This document shows, piece after piece, positions 30,944-42,303 of a DNA stretch of 64,000 nucleotides (positions are counted from its first letter, which is position 1; every line of letters starts with the position of its first letter). The translations under genes were made by a program, and so were the position numbers. This DNA is from Phymatolithon calcareum (taxonomy: Eukaryota; Rhodophyta; Florideophyceae; Hapalidiales). The stretch covers positions 2,232,001-2,296,000 of the forward strand of contig OZ345358.1 of assembly GCA_977006965.1 (NCBI GenBank), in the 5' to 3' direction. The notes below the pieces were generated by a model, which worked only from the letters and a program-made list of their open reading frames with translations, had not been told where the DNA came from and searched no databases.

Positions 30944-31423
30944 TGTTGAAGAAGGTTAGGCAAGTGATGGGGAGAAAGAAAAAGTTTGGTTGCTGTGAAA
31001 TGGATGAATAGAAGCTGAGATAGGTGAGAATGAGTTCCTTGGTTTATTCGCTAGGTCGAACTCAAATCCCGATTATATAGACTTGAGATCGGGTTCGAAC
31101 TTGATCAAATGTGCTATGATAGCACTTTGACGACGGTGAACCAAAATTTTCCTAGTAATTGTGTATCGTAATCTTGTCATATCGTATGACACGTATTCTA
31201 TACTGAAATTCATATTTTGATACTGAGTACGGGGGTGTGCTGAGTACGGGGGTGTACTTATCATACCTCCAATCATACTTTGACACGTGTCTTGGCCAAT
31301 ATTATTATCTCGATGAATCCAGGCATGTTGTCAAACATATTGACACGTGAACACGTGTACTGAGATCATACTTGATATTGAAGTGTGGTGCGACTAGGGC
31401 ACCGAGCAGTCACACTTCCAACA
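30944..31423 (-). repeat. copia-1 5' LTR
   Basis: 480 bp, begins TGTTGGAAG and ends CTTCAACA on the element strand. It has an extra 16-bp tandem copy of TGAGTACGGGGGTGTRC (about 31222-31256) absent from the other LTR, plus a shorter AT-rich part near 31143. CACGTG boxes are conserved. Confidence 0.93.
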
Positions 31424-31473
31424 AGTACTACCGCTCTCATCTAAGTAAACCCCTAGTCATCCTTCATTGCTAA
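31424..31473 (+). repeat. copia-2 3' LTR, second part
   Basis: After the target duplication AGTAC (31424-31428) the interrupted LTR appears to continue to …TTGCTAACA near 31473, where module-like sequence (AATTTCTCTTCCCGCAAGGC) begins. Confidence 0.45.
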
Positions 31474-31740
31474 CAATTTCTCTTCCCGCAAGGCACTTGC
31501 GAAAGATGTTTCTCAGTTGATTCTCCTCGATCATGCTCCAGCTTTGCGAGGAGCAGGTACACGAGATATTATGGCTCGCGGTGCTAGTAATCGGAGGGCA
31601 CGGCATATCCCTGTACCGTCAAAAGGACGTTTAGCGACCGTTAGTTGTTCAAGTACCTTCTACAGGCGGAGGTTTGAATGAAAACGGAGTTGGGACTATA
31701 TTTCTGCTAAAGAACTTGCCGTAGGTGTCATGTTGGTCAC
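31474..31740. repeat. module repeat, diverged partial unit M4
   Basis: ATTTCTCTTCCCGCAAGGCA and TTGATTCTCCT match M3 near 18098-18150; the later part (GTTAG…GTTCAAG…GAAAACGGAGTTGG) matches 18640-18835. The small ORF is deleted. copia-2 seems to have inserted at the edge of this unit. Confidence 0.6.
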
Positions 31741-31857
31741 GGAATGGAAGGGAATGGAATTGAGTATAATTGAAGCTCCCGTTATCAATTGTATTTGTAC
31801 CTGAGAGGATCTTCGTTGCGCGGCATTCCTTCACTGACGTTCTCAATCTCTTACTAT

Positions 31858-32632
31858 TTATATGTCTTTGGACATTTTTCGGACGATGTCAACCGCTGTT
31901 TCTAGAACCTCCTTGTGGATATTTGTGAGTCGTTGTTTGGACATTAAGGTCGAGATATTGGTGAGTGCTTCATCGAGCACAAAATCTTCGCTTCTTGCTT
32001 GTTCTTGCCAAGGGTACGGAAAGCGGTGGAACAACCAGTGCGTGCAAAGGAGCCTGTGTTTTGCTTTTCTGATGGTCAGGAACGGTTGCAATTCGTACTT
32101 GGTGGGCTAGGGAGGGCAGCGCCCCACTCGCTCGGTGGTTAAGGGAGGGAGACAAGTTTCCCTATTCCCATTCTTTTCTTGCAAATTTCTGTGTCTCTAT
32201 GTTCATTTATAGCGACATCTAGGTTGCGCGTAAGTCCCTCCATAGTGGGGCACAGAAGAGCTTTGTGGAGCACACTGTTTGTGACGTTCAACATTCCAAG
32301 TAGTTTCGTGACATTAGGAAGCTCGAGTGCACTTTTTCTTTTGTCCTTTTTTTCACTTATGAAATTGGCGCATAAATGGGCTTGACGTAGCTGAATCGAC
32401 TCCAAACGGCATATTCCTCGGAAACGGGTTTGCATATTCTTGCACTAAGTGCCAAAAATTCTTGAGAACGACAGCGCTCCAGGGTGGCCTGTGCGCTAAG
32501 GATATTATCCGTCAGGCCAATGAACGGGAGAAGGTACTTCGTCATTGGGCGGACGAAAGCCTTGTTAAGTTTTACACAAGTGGGTGGTGCGAAGCCTTGT
32601 CCGTGGAATCCAACGTTTCCAAGAACCGCCAA
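31858..32632 (-). pseudogene. LINE 3'-part relic, copy without MITE
   Basis: Direct repeat of 16659-17810 without the MITE. Minus strand: GNVGFHGQGFAPPTCVKLNK, VRPMTKYLLPFIGLTDNILS, LESIQLRQAHLCANFISEKK and KAKHRLLCTHWLFHRFPYPW. At least three frames are used, so it is dead. It preserves the empty site CCGTCAGG at 32509-32516. Confidence 0.7.
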
Positions 32633-32689
32633 TCGTTTCTGTGTAGCCTCTAGTCTGGATAACGAAGAAGTATCTGTTGCTCCATTTGA

Positions 32690-33003
32690 TTGTTGGTCAC
32701 GGTTACGGTCTGAAATTTAGTTTCGATCTGAACTTGATTGCCTTCTGGCACACCATATAGAAATGGAGTTGATACAGTGGAGTCTGTGCTTCGGTGATGC
32801 ACCAAGACCAAAAATCAGAACAACTGCAGATACCCAGCTGCGCACTGTTGCACACATATGAGCAGTGTCGAACGAACAACGGGGCAGACATTGTTGCCGG
32901 AACCCCACTGGCATACTAATTTCTCTTCCCGCAAGACATTTGTCAAAACAATACCGCAGTTGATTCTCCTTGAGGATTTTCACCAGATCGTGCTACAGCT
33001 ATA
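32690..33003. repeat. module repeat, partial unit M5
   Basis: Near-identical to 17870-18170 (Sel1-flank remnant plus the first part of the module), then cut at GTGCTACAGCTATA (33003), after which unrelated sequence begins. Confidence 0.75.
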
Positions 33004-33429
33004 CCACTCGCAACATCTACGCTCAACAAAGGCGGACACCCATATGGGGAGTCTTGATAGCTTACCGAACCGAGATGGCCCGTGATCAGACAGAGATAAT
33101 GCATACATTACTAGCCGATAAATCTTGCGACGATGAGGAAGGAGGAAGTGAAAGACACAGAAGAGAGATGGGACCTCAATCTCGCACGTACAGAGTCGAC
33201 GCATGAGTAGTACCTCCAACACACCTTGCAGAAGAAGGTCCGCTCTTGAGGCACCGGTCAGGATATGACTCGCTCTGGCAGCGCTCATTCTGCTCGCACT
33301 GCAAGGAAATTAGGAAGTGTAGACTCGCGACAGATTGACGACATCGTCTCGCAAAGAAGCAATTTGTACTCAAGACGCCTGTTTTGAACACCCACTGTAA
33401 TAGTTTGTGTTGTGGTGGCAGCAGGGATA

Positions 33430-35637
33430 GTACCAATATTATTGTTATTTATTCGGGCACATGATACAATAGCAATTGCAATACCAATAATGCAAGGTTG
33501 AAGGCAATAGGAATTGCAATATCTGACCATTCTTCCAATATCAATTGCAAAAACAGAATCTAATTCAGGTCCTCCTGCGCCATGTCTTCACTCACGCGTT
33601 GGATCACTCTTACGCTCCGGGCAGTGCTCATCGCCACGGATACCGATTGCTGGTCCCAGTAACCTTTGTTCTCTTTAAGAAACAGCAGGGCTTCTGGTAA
33701 TAAAGGTGTCATCCTCTTGCGATTGTCTGTCAAAACATTCTTGGCCATCAACCAAAGCCTCTGCACCTCGGCAGTTGATCTAAGAATAAAGTCGCAATTT
33801 ATATAAGTCGCACGCTTGCGCATTTTTACGGCACTCCCGACTCGAATGATGGGTCACACACAATTGATGCACGTAATGAAATGTAGTGTTTTCCAAGCTG
33901 AAATCGTACTTGCACTACTCGACTGCTGAATCAACTCATCAAGAGCTAAGCGACAGTCCGACAGCGAAGCACCGTGCTTCTGTAGTTCCAGATTTACGTG
34001 GTTGGTTTGCTTAAACTGACTTGGGTACAGCATAGATCTGTTGCGGAACTTCTCGCTCCCGTCCATAGCTATCGTTGCTCCTTCCGCCTTTGCCGAGTCG
34101 ATTAACTGCTCGCCTATGCGGTTGAAGCGCTTCAGCATATGATAATTTCCGGACGAACGTGTCTCATTATACATAACTGGAGCCAATTCAGTAAGGTTGA
34201 ATAGTATTGCTCGGTTCTTCAGTTTTTTGCAGTCCTTCATCGTTGCATGCACTGAGTCTATCGCTGCTTGGAGTCTATCGTCATTGACAACCATCTTGTT
34301 CACCTCTAGGTTGAGCTTATGACTACCACAGCTAACATGAGCGATTTCCATAAGCCTGGCGATTGACTTGTTGACATTGCTGTTGTCGGCAACCTGACCA
34401 ACTGCCCAGATATGCACGCTGACCCCGAAGGAGTTGAACACGTCTTCTAGTTGACGCACGTGAGCGTGTGCGTTGAATGTAGTGGTTTCAAGATCCGACA
34501 TGCCTCCTTGAACATCATCATCTTCTACTATCGCAATAGGACTCACAGACAGTAGCACAATAGCGAGCTCTTCATTCTCGAGCGCGGTGCTTCTTTCCAG
34601 CATCTTCACACGTCTCATGAAAAAGCCGTATACACCCAAGCAATGTGTCTCATTGGCGTTCCAGCCATCGTGCATAATGGCTCCTTTGGTATCAGCAATA
34701 TCGTCTCTTATTCGCAGTTCGACGAGCTCAACGAGCCTGAATTATGTCTCTTTGAATATCCGAGTTGAGAACTTCTCACGAAAGCACGAAAACTTGCGAT
34801 ATTCCTCGATTTGAACATGTGACACCGGGAAGGACATGTAGACGACAAGTCTAATGTACCCGTACATGGTCTTTTCCTTGTCAGTTGCGAGAAATGCCAT
34901 TGGTGAGTGCGTAGCGGTGAACGAGCTTGGTTGGTGGCGCCGTAGACTGGCCAGCGCATCTCTGTAGTCCTGAAAAACGTGATCTTCGCTTCCTCCAGAT
35001 ATGCAACTCTTCAAGTGGCTGTATGGGTTACCATACCCCTTTCCTTTTTCAAAAGCGATTTCAACAATGTCCCGGCAGTCAGCACCTTTCGGACAGAGAA
35101 GGATGTTAAAAGGCACCTTATAGACTGCACATCGCGTTCTTCTTCACGTAGCTTCTGCGTTAGCACCTTAGCAACTTCTTTTGGGCCTGGTTTGCGTCCG
35201 TTGCTTGACATTCTGGACGTCGTGTTTTGGCAGAGCAATTCGCAGGAGTGTGAAGTCCAAGAGATCGTGAGCAAGACAGCATTCGGGAACAATTTCCGAG
35301 TCAATGCCGGTCGACGTGTCTGTATTTATCGAGACGCATCGATAACGGAGCAGAATTCCTGACAGCAATTGGATGCCGCAGATTCGGGTGGCAATACGTG
35401 AACTGTGTGGGGAGCTTATATAACCCTTTTCCGTAAATTTCCCTTACAGATCCTGTACCGCAGCGGTGTACGACGATCTTGCGAGCGCCGAGGAGGGCAA
35501 GGGTGTACCTTGATTTTCGATCATATGCCATTACTTTTCCAATAATTATTGCAATAAGTACCTCTCAGGGCAATTACAGCTTTATTGCAATTTATTGCAA
35601 TTTATTGAAATAAAAACAATAAAAATAATATTGGTAC
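33430..35637 (-). mobile_element. hAT-like DNA transposon, 2.2 kb
   Basis: Terminal inverted repeats of 20 bp with one mismatch, starting GTACCAATATTATT (33430-33449 and 35618-35637), enclose a decayed hAT transposase on the minus strand. Subterminal ATTGCAAT motifs occur at both ends. I could not find an 8-bp target duplication, so the exact ends may be off by some bases or one flank may be rearranged. Confidence 0.75.
33560..35211 (-). pseudogene. hAT-family transposase
   Basis: ATG at 35211 (MSSNGRKPGPKEVAKVL). A frame change near 35115 leads to a BED-type zinc-finger-like region (CPKGADCRDIVEIAFEKG, NPYSHLKSC). The core (34720-33854) shows MHDGWNANETHCLGVYGFFM with the first Asp, VADNSNVNKSIARLM with the second, and CGSHKLNLEVNK. 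The dimerisation region (33823-33560) reads STAEVQRLWLMAKNVLTDNR and LPEALLFLKENKGYW. Three frames are needed, so the gene is broken. The N-terminal part is related to the relic at 47027-47480. Confidence 0.8.
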
Positions 35638-35639
35638 CA

Positions 35640-37040
35640 AGCGTGGATGGAAGTGTGCGCTCTGTCAACCAGCTATTCCTTTGGAGGCACATCTCTTGTC
35701 ATCGTTAGCTTGCTCTAACCTATTCTCTCTCTGAAATGAGCCGCATTAGGTAAAGAATTGATGCAGCTTCAGAGCAAAAATTAAGAGACGGTGAAAGGTT
35801 TGCAAAAATTTAGTTTTATACAGAAATAGAATATCTCTGACGCCTATTGGGCATGTGACATACAATCACCGTCATGCAAATATCTGTATATTGCTGTATT
35901 TAAGAGACCTTTCTCAAGCTTTTTTTGCATTGGGATTTTATTTAACGCTCTCATTAGCACTCTTGAGACTGTAAGGGAGATGCGTTCCAGAGAAGTCCTT
36001 CAGCTGTAATGGCTCTGTCCCGTTACGAATCAGCTCCTGAGTTGCTGACAATGTGCTGACAATAGGCAGCAGTGCTGATAATCTGTGACTGATCTATGTA
36101 CCGAGGATAGAAAGCGTACGTAGAGAGATTAGAGGCGTCGATCTCACACAACTTGACCAGACGACCTGATACTAAACCCTCGTCCGAGGAAGCCTTCACG
36201 TAACGATTTTCTTTCTTGTTGTTCTCCTTATCTCTTGTATCTTCTTAGCCTCCGAAGTTTGTATACTCCTTGAAGATATATCTTCTCCTTCAGTCCGTTC
36301 TTCTAGGAGATGTCTCTTGGACGGTCTTGTTTCCATGCCCTGCGACTTTTTCCATTACCTCTTCATTTCCAGATCACTCCCGCCTTCTCCGCCTCCCTCG
36401 GAATCCACTTCCCTCTCAAGGCGTTGCCGAAGATTATTGCGAGCATTATCCCTTCTGTATGTCCAGGGCCCAATTTGGCATATAATGCTTAGACGTCGTA
36501 CATGCCTTGACGCCCATTTTCCAAATAGAACACATAAGTTCCTTCATGAAGACGATCGATTGGGTTCGGATTCGTCTCGAGTCCGGCGTAATATGGATGC
36601 CATACTCCCGCCAGAATTAATCATTGGAAACCTATAAGGCCTGAACTTGGATTTCACAGTCACGATAGCTAGCGGTGGTGCAGACTTGAAAATCTTTCAA
36701 TCATTTTAACAAAAAGTGGGACTCCGGAACTATTTAGCTCCATCGCGCAGTGATTTGAACAGTGTTTGTATTGCAGTGATGTTGGTGATGAATGACAAGT
36801 TGTCGATTGATGACAGTTGACAAGTTCTTACTTGTAAAGTTTATTGTGAATGCTGCTACTTATACCACTTCTAGATTCATTGAATCAAGTAGACGAGCTA
36901 GCGGTGCAACTCGATTCATACTAAATATGAAACGGAGAATGATGTGTCTGCGCAAATGCGCACGACTGCTACATAGAGAGTACACACGGAGTAATGAAGA
37001 GAGACAGAACGTAACGATTGATTAGAAGAAAAACTATTTC
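35640..37040. other. no gene recognised
   Basis: Scattered short frames only, none with a motif. One 60-codon plus-strand frame at 36310-36492 is hydrophobic but I cannot place it. No repeats noticed. Confidence 0.5.
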
Positions 37041-37379
37041 TTGTTCAATCGGTAGTGTACCCGTATTGGTTACAATCCCGTGCCATGCCAAGTGGCTGAA
37101 AAGTCTTAAATGAAATGAAGGGACATGCGGCTAAACAGCCGATGGGAAAAAGGAACAACACGGATGGTTGTGAAGAAAGAAATGTAAGTGTATTGATGAT
37201 TCTCTTCCTCTGTCTATCGATCGATTGTGGCGTGCTGTATACTGATACGACGCGCAATCTATGCCTCTGGTCTGAACGAGAGTGTGTGTTTCTGCAACTC
37301 AGGAACAGAAGGCCTAGAAGAGGAAACGAGAGAACCAAATGTGCGCGGAATGTGTGCCGGCGAGCAGTTTTTTTATGAT

Positions 37380-37660
37380 TGGAGTTTATTTAAAAGCCTC
37401 AGAGTCTTACGAATATACGGGCAAGGCTTCCTCAGTTGCTACCTTGCAGTGTGTAGACCGTTGAAACCTACCGCCTTCCATAGGTGGTGGGGAAAGTTTG
37501 GAACCTGGATCGTCCTACCTACTATGTGGTGTTCTTGTGGGTTCGCTGCTGGTGTTCCCGCTATTTGGCTTGTGTCCTGAGGGACATCTAGTTAACTTCT
37601 CGTATCTTGATTTAAGAGCAGTCCTTCTTCATTTTCCATGTACTCTATGATGGTCTTGCT
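37380..37660 (-). repeat. dispersed 3'-end repeat, copy 1
   Basis: About 270 bp that also occurs at 53880-54170. Shared parts include GTCTTACGAATRYA, GTGTGTAGAC, CCTACCGC…GGTGG and the codons for LLFSKTIIE.MENEEGLL on the minus strand. It looks like the 3' end of an unclassified transposon or gene family. Confidence 0.65.
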
Positions 37661-38023
37661 GAATAGCAAATGCACGTTAAGTGCTCTCTCGGTATCCGGT
37701 CTTTTGTCTTCTTTCAAGTCGTATCCTGACAGATTGTTTTCCAGCGTTGCCATATGCTGTCGATCTCGGTTTCCAAATTTTTCCACCATGCTTGTTGTCG
37801 ACACCTGCGGAAATCTTCCGCAGACGTACTGAAGCGCTAATTGCCTGTTTTTCACCTTCGGGAGTTTGAGGATTGCTGGTAGCTCGCTCGTCTTGTCATA
37901 CGGGATTCTCCTCTTCCTCTTCAATTCGAGACGATCTCCTTCCATTGTGAGGAATTTTGAGCGAAGCATTTCGGCAGACTGCTTTGCTTGAATGTGTTTG
38001 GTTGCTTCCACAAACGGTTCCAC
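37592..38023 (-). other. coding fragment of unknown family, C-terminal
   Basis: 143 open codons rich in Lys/Arg, with ELKRKRRIPYDKTSELPAIL and ending HLLFSKTIIEYMENEEGLLL before TAG. The last 18 residues recur at 54160-54110 in the second copy of the repeat. No ATG near the start of the open frame, so an upstream exon or break is likely. Function unknown. Confidence 0.4.
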
Positions 38024-38320
38024 TATCGTTTAATACGTATCGTGCTGCCACAGCGCGGCGGATCATAAAATGCTACCACGCAGAAAATGTGCGCATAGTA
38101 AATCTTTGGCTCGTGTGTGTGTGCTGCGTACAAAGGAGACGTGTTTTGCACAACGTTATTGGTTTGCATTGGGTTGAAACCGGCTCAAACCTGTCGCCAC
38201 TGCATATTGCGGTGAAGCACTCAAATTGTATTTAAGACTGCAGTTAGGGATGATATTGATTTACACAGAAAAATAATTCCTCAAGGTATTGAATGAATAT
38301 TGAGGATCTTCATAAGGCTC

Positions 38321-38917
38321 TCACGGATGCTCCGTGTCACATTCTTTTCCCGGTGACACTCCATTATCCAGTGGCACACAATTAATCACAGTGATAGTTG
38401 TAGATGACTGGTGCGTCGGATAGCTAGGGAGGATTATACGCTGGGCAGATGATTCTGACTTAGCAAATCTGTCTTGTTCTTGCAACGCAGCCAGTCTCTC
38501 TTGTGCCAGAAACTCATCCATTTCGCTCAACGTGGGAGATGGCTGCCGGTCGGGATAGAAAGGAAAGAAACGTGGATTGGGTGACAGCTCTGAGTCATTC
38601 TTCTGGGAAAACGGCTTCTCGGTATAAATAGTTGAATGCTTAGTGGATGTGACAGAAAGAGATTGACTAAATGGAATCCGAAATGCACCGCGTGGAGCAC
38701 GAGATGTGAGCGGTAAAATTACAGAATCATCGGAAATCTACTCTTGGAGCATCTTCCACTGTTCGAGGCATTCGTCGTTAATTATCGGTTCGTTGTGGTC
38801 GGCCGTGTACTTCTGAGCGAATGCACTAAAATCGAAGCAATCACATGTCGGCTCGTTCATGGCGTAATGGTCGTTGTGGTGGCACAGATCGGCGGATCTT
38901 TGCCACAGAGTAGTTCA
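38321..38917 (-). pseudogene. unknown gene fragment with one internal TAG
   Basis: One frame is open from 38917 to 38321 except for TAG at about 38738. The first part has DLCHHNDHYAMNEPTCDCFD and LEQWKMLQE. The second is rich in Ser/Pro/Phe (NPRFFPFYPDRQPSPTLSE) and then helical (MDEFLAQERLAALQEQDRF). It has no family I know. It may belong with the coding pieces on the same strand at 37592-38023 and 39361-40438. Confidence 0.35.
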
Positions 38918-38919
38918 GG

Positions 38920-39360
38920 AACGGTTAGCCGGAAAGGCCGTGCAAGGCTCTAGCGAAAGGTCTCTCCCTATGGAGGTTAGTGGCAGAGCAAACGAAAACA
39001 CACACACGGACTTGGGGTCCAATCGCAAGAGGACACCAACGTCCGTATGCAAACACAGACGAGAGGGACCGAGGACGGAGGCTTGACCGACGGCGCAGAG
39101 TCGAGGTCGTACACGAGGCCTTCCCTGAGGCGAGAGGACCGCGAAGGTTAAAACTGAATACAGTCGAACTGGACCAAACACAGGTTGCCCCTTTTACTGG
39201 AGGCCAGCGGCGAAAGCCGCAATATACTACCAAATCTGTCATATCATACTACAACTAATCCTAAGCGGAGAGGCCGGCGGGGCCGGAAGCCCTGGGTGTG
39301 AGCCCTTGAGGGCTGTAATGGCCGCGGAAAACAAGGCCACAAGGCCACTCATCCATACTA
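38920..39360. other. GC-rich stretch, nothing recognised
   Basis: Short frames only. Repeated AAGGCC/GGCCGG words give it a composition unlike its neighbours; it may be an insertion between two parts of a minus-strand gene. Confidence 0.4.
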
Positions 39361-40438
39361 CTACACCCTCCCTTCCTTAAGGCCGAGACACTCGGAGAGG
39401 CTACTATACTCACAATCTAGCATACCTTTGATTCGTGAGCATATATTTGACCTTTCGTGATGGTTGCAAACACCGTTAGCGATTTTCCGTCCCTTTTCTA
39501 AGAAGGTATTAATTGCCCAAGAATAGAAATGCTCAGTTGGAAGAACCTCTTCCGTTTCGAGTCCAAGCGCATACCGTAGTTCGTCCTGTACCGCAGGGCA
39601 CATCGAGCGTGCAGATGCATCGAAAACGGCTTCTATATCGGAGTCAGAGTTAAAATCAAGACTGGTATTAAGGAGAACATACTCCTGCTGTGAAATAGGA
39701 TGCAACATTAATTCGGTCAGATATTTGTAACTGCCAAAATTGGAATACACATACCTGTGCTAAATTGTATAAGATTTCCAATTTCGACGAGCCTTTTTTC
39801 TCAGGTTTTACCAGCAACGCCCCATTGCATCGCGCAGCAACTCCATCATTTTCATGAGCTCAACGTGGTGACGCTCATTCTGGTTTTGGAGCGTGTCTAA
39901 TTCGAGGACAACTGCATCTGTTTTGTGATCCGGACGAGCACATGTTTTGAGACTAATGCAGTTCAAGCACTGCGTGGATTTGATAGTGACGATGATAGTT
40001 GTGCGACGGCCTCGATGTCAAATGATGTTTGCGGAAGAGCAGTATGCTGTATTAGCGAAGTCGAATCGTCGTCATTCAAGACGACCGCATGCGGCAGCGG
40101 TTTGTCGAGAACCAGCACGAGACTTCGTGGTGTTGGGCGTTCTCCCTTCGGGGTCCTTCTCGACGGCTTTCCTGTTTCTTGCCTTGGACTGTCTTCCTGC
40201 TTTCCGAGTTGTAACTTTGTCGTATACGATTACACGGCTTTGGGATTCTGACATCGCCGATGTTTGGTAGATCGAGGGCTGGTTGATCTGAAAAGACGAA
40301 TGAAGTTTCAGGCATATACGAGTGCATTTGAACAGAGGCAGACGGAGTTTGAGTTTGATTTTGCGAATGCGTCAAAATTGGCATCTGTGTCCACGGCGGG
40401 ATATTTGTGGTTCTCGACGGGATTAGTCGTGTAAGCAC
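39361..40438 (-). other. probable multi-exon or broken gene, coiled-coil segment
   Basis: Coding-like pieces on the minus strand: 40438-40250 (Pro/Thr/Gln-rich), 40254-40100 with a basic run (TTRKAGRQSKARNRK), 40100-39970 (VVLNDDDSTSLIQHTALPQ), 39985-39806 with a helical segment (LDTLQNQNERHHVELMKMME), and 39754-39361 ending SSLSECLGLKEGRV. A donor at CTG|GTAAAA and acceptor CACAG|GT joined over about 57 nt would keep the frame between the last two. The basic plus coiled-coil order resembles Myb/trihelix-like transposon proteins, which is only inference. Confidence 0.35.
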
Positions 40439-40891
40439 TTGACGTTGAGTAACAGGTTCATTTTTTCATAGCGTTCGAATAAAGATCTGTCGAAAGTACT
40501 TTTTAACCCTGCCGCTGGTTCTCACTGTACAGCAGAATGGAGTGCATTCCCCGACCTTCTGGATGTCACTCACAATAAGGTCAGTTGCAGATCGAAATGC
40601 GCCCGTACTGAAATTGATAAGTACAGTCTTGATGTATTCTACTTTCCATCCTTGGCTAGCAACAAAGCACTTTCTCGCTCTGGTGACCTAATCTACAAAT
40701 GGACGTTTCGTTGAGAACTGCAACTGAAAATGAACCTGAAATTCACATTGATACACCTCATATATTTTGACATACAGCGCATAGAGCTCTCCTATCTCCT
40801 TCTGAGAATAAAAGCTGGCGTAGAAGAAATCGAGTAAGATTTCAACTTTCAGTCAAAGCTCCACGTGAGGGGAATTTGATTATCAAAACTT

Positions 40892-41134
40892 TCAAAATCG
40901 AATTCGAAACATCATGAAAGATGTTGTAGAATTGGTACAATTCATCAGAAACGTGTTAAATAGGTTCCATCCTATAGGATGCACCAATTCAGAGCCTCCG
41001 TCTGGGCCAGAAATAGCTCCTGTGGCCACCCCTCCACCTGCGCCGCGAACGTCGATTTTATGGTGCCATCTGACGTGACGCCCGAGCGCGAGTCTACTTG
41101 CGAAATTTTCTCTGCAATGTCCACAGTGCTCCAT
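40892..41134 (-). other. single C2H2 zinc-finger fragment
   Basis: CGHCRENFASRLALGRHVRW followed by HH gives C-x2-C-x12-H-x4-H, a complete C2H2 finger near the start of an 80-codon frame. The rest is unstructured. Probably a remnant; no partner exons seen. Confidence 0.4.
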
Positions 41135-41199
41135 GGGAATCTAAGTGCTATGATGAGCAGAAAGACTTGCATAGCCAGTGCAGGTAAAGGGAGGCTGTA

Positions 41200-41900
41200 G
41201 CAACGGATGGGACAAGGCGCTCTTCAGGTCAGTGAGTGATTATTGCCGCGAGCAACGACCGTAAGTGATACTGAGTTTGCACAATATATGACCCAGGAAA
41301 ACAGGCCCAGCTCCGACAGAAATTCGTGGCAGAGGTTTGAGGATAGCTTCAACCGTCTCATTTGCTGTGACAAGTGTTTTCCGCAGGCATCAACGTAAAA
41401 AATAGGTCTGGTTCGTGAGCGAAGGGGCTAACAAGACAGATCAAAAAGGTGAATAGGATGAGATTCTTCTGATCATCCAAGCGCGCTCGCAGTGTGTCGT
41501 CCTAAAGCAGGCTCAAACGCTGAATATTCTAGTAGGGGCTGCAGTGAAGAGTAGAGTAAAGCTCTTCATTGGAGCGAAAATCGCTTTCTATAACCGAGGC
41601 ATTCGATTTTGTTGCTTTTTAAAGTTCGCATTCCCAAAAGTCGACTCCGAGGCTGTCCGAACTTTGGATCATGCAGGCATTTTTTATGAAGTCGGCTGGT
41701 GCATCGTCGAAGTAGTGAGCAGTTCGGCGCGCTTTTCAGAACGAACTGAGTTCGAAGACAAGGAGCTTGTGGAAGCTTGACGAGAAATATTTTCTGTAAT
41801 ACTTTGAAGCCCGGCGCACAACGCCGAATGGCCATAACCACCATGAATACCTTTTTGCACACTATGCGGGGCGCACCGTCAACGTTGCACCAAGAGACCA
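41200..41900. other. no gene recognised
   Basis: Only short frames. The minus strand at 41901-41566 is open for 111 codons but has no motif; it may be debris of the copia-like element that lies to the right. Confidence 0.4.
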
Positions 41901-41928
41901 ACTTCGCGACATATCTTTGAGTATATTC

Positions 41929-42201
41929 CTAAAGAATGCAACAAGAAATGCTACGATCGAAGCGCCGCAAGAGCCCATCGCCGGTAGACACGTTAGGTAG
42001 CGGAAGACGAGGAACAGTGCCGAAAAGAAGAAGCCAAGGTGTGAGACCGTTTGGTCCTGTGGTCGTGTTAACTGCGTGAACAGAGAGTGACAGTCTGGTG
42101 CTTTTATTCATTTCCGGAAAATCGTCCTTAAGTTTGTTGTAGACGCGACGAAGGGGACCATGATAACGCTCACAGAGTGACAAGGAATTTGGCGACTCCA
42201 C
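41929..42201 (-). pseudogene. copia-3 integrase C-terminal piece
   Basis: Reads ESPNSLSLCERYHGPLRRVY (around the catalytic Glu, usually in an N-S-x-G-x-x-E-R setting; E before RYH) and NTTTGPNGLTPWLLLFGTVP. The G-x-x-G-L-x-P-x-x-L-x-F-G pattern is typical for a copia-like lineage found in protists and fungi. A break separates it from the integrase start. Confidence 0.65.
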
Positions 42202-42303
42202 AGGGATATCTTTGGTGGTGATTCCTAGTTGCGAGCATGAATTTTGGGCTATGATGGAACGATATCCGGTAAAAACAGTGATCCAAAAATCGACGATCAG
42301 ATT

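Larger units (their letters stand above)
25808..31423 (-). mobile_element. Ty1/copia element (copia-1), nearly complete
   Basis: Two LTRs of 473 and 480 bp (25808-26280 and 30944-31423) flank gag and pol on the minus strand. The element begins TGTTGGAAG and ends CTTCA on its own strand, and the 5-bp target duplication AGTAC is intact (25803-25807, 31424-31428). Primer site, leader, gag with zinc knuckle, protease, integrase, RT (YVDD) and RNase H are all present. I see one TGA between gag and pol, one frame change in a CT-rich stretch near 29160 and one TAA at 28003. The insertion lies inside the LTR of copia-2. Confidence 0.95.

Noticed and set aside
31078-31110. GGTTCGAAC resembling a tRNA T-arm
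   Set aside because: It lies in the copia-1 LTR and no acceptor stem or anticodon arm can be built around it; no tRNA gene was found in the window.
36270-36637. Overlapping plus-strand ORFs with hydrophobic stretches
   Set aside because: Three frames are open at once and no motif or membrane topology is convincing.
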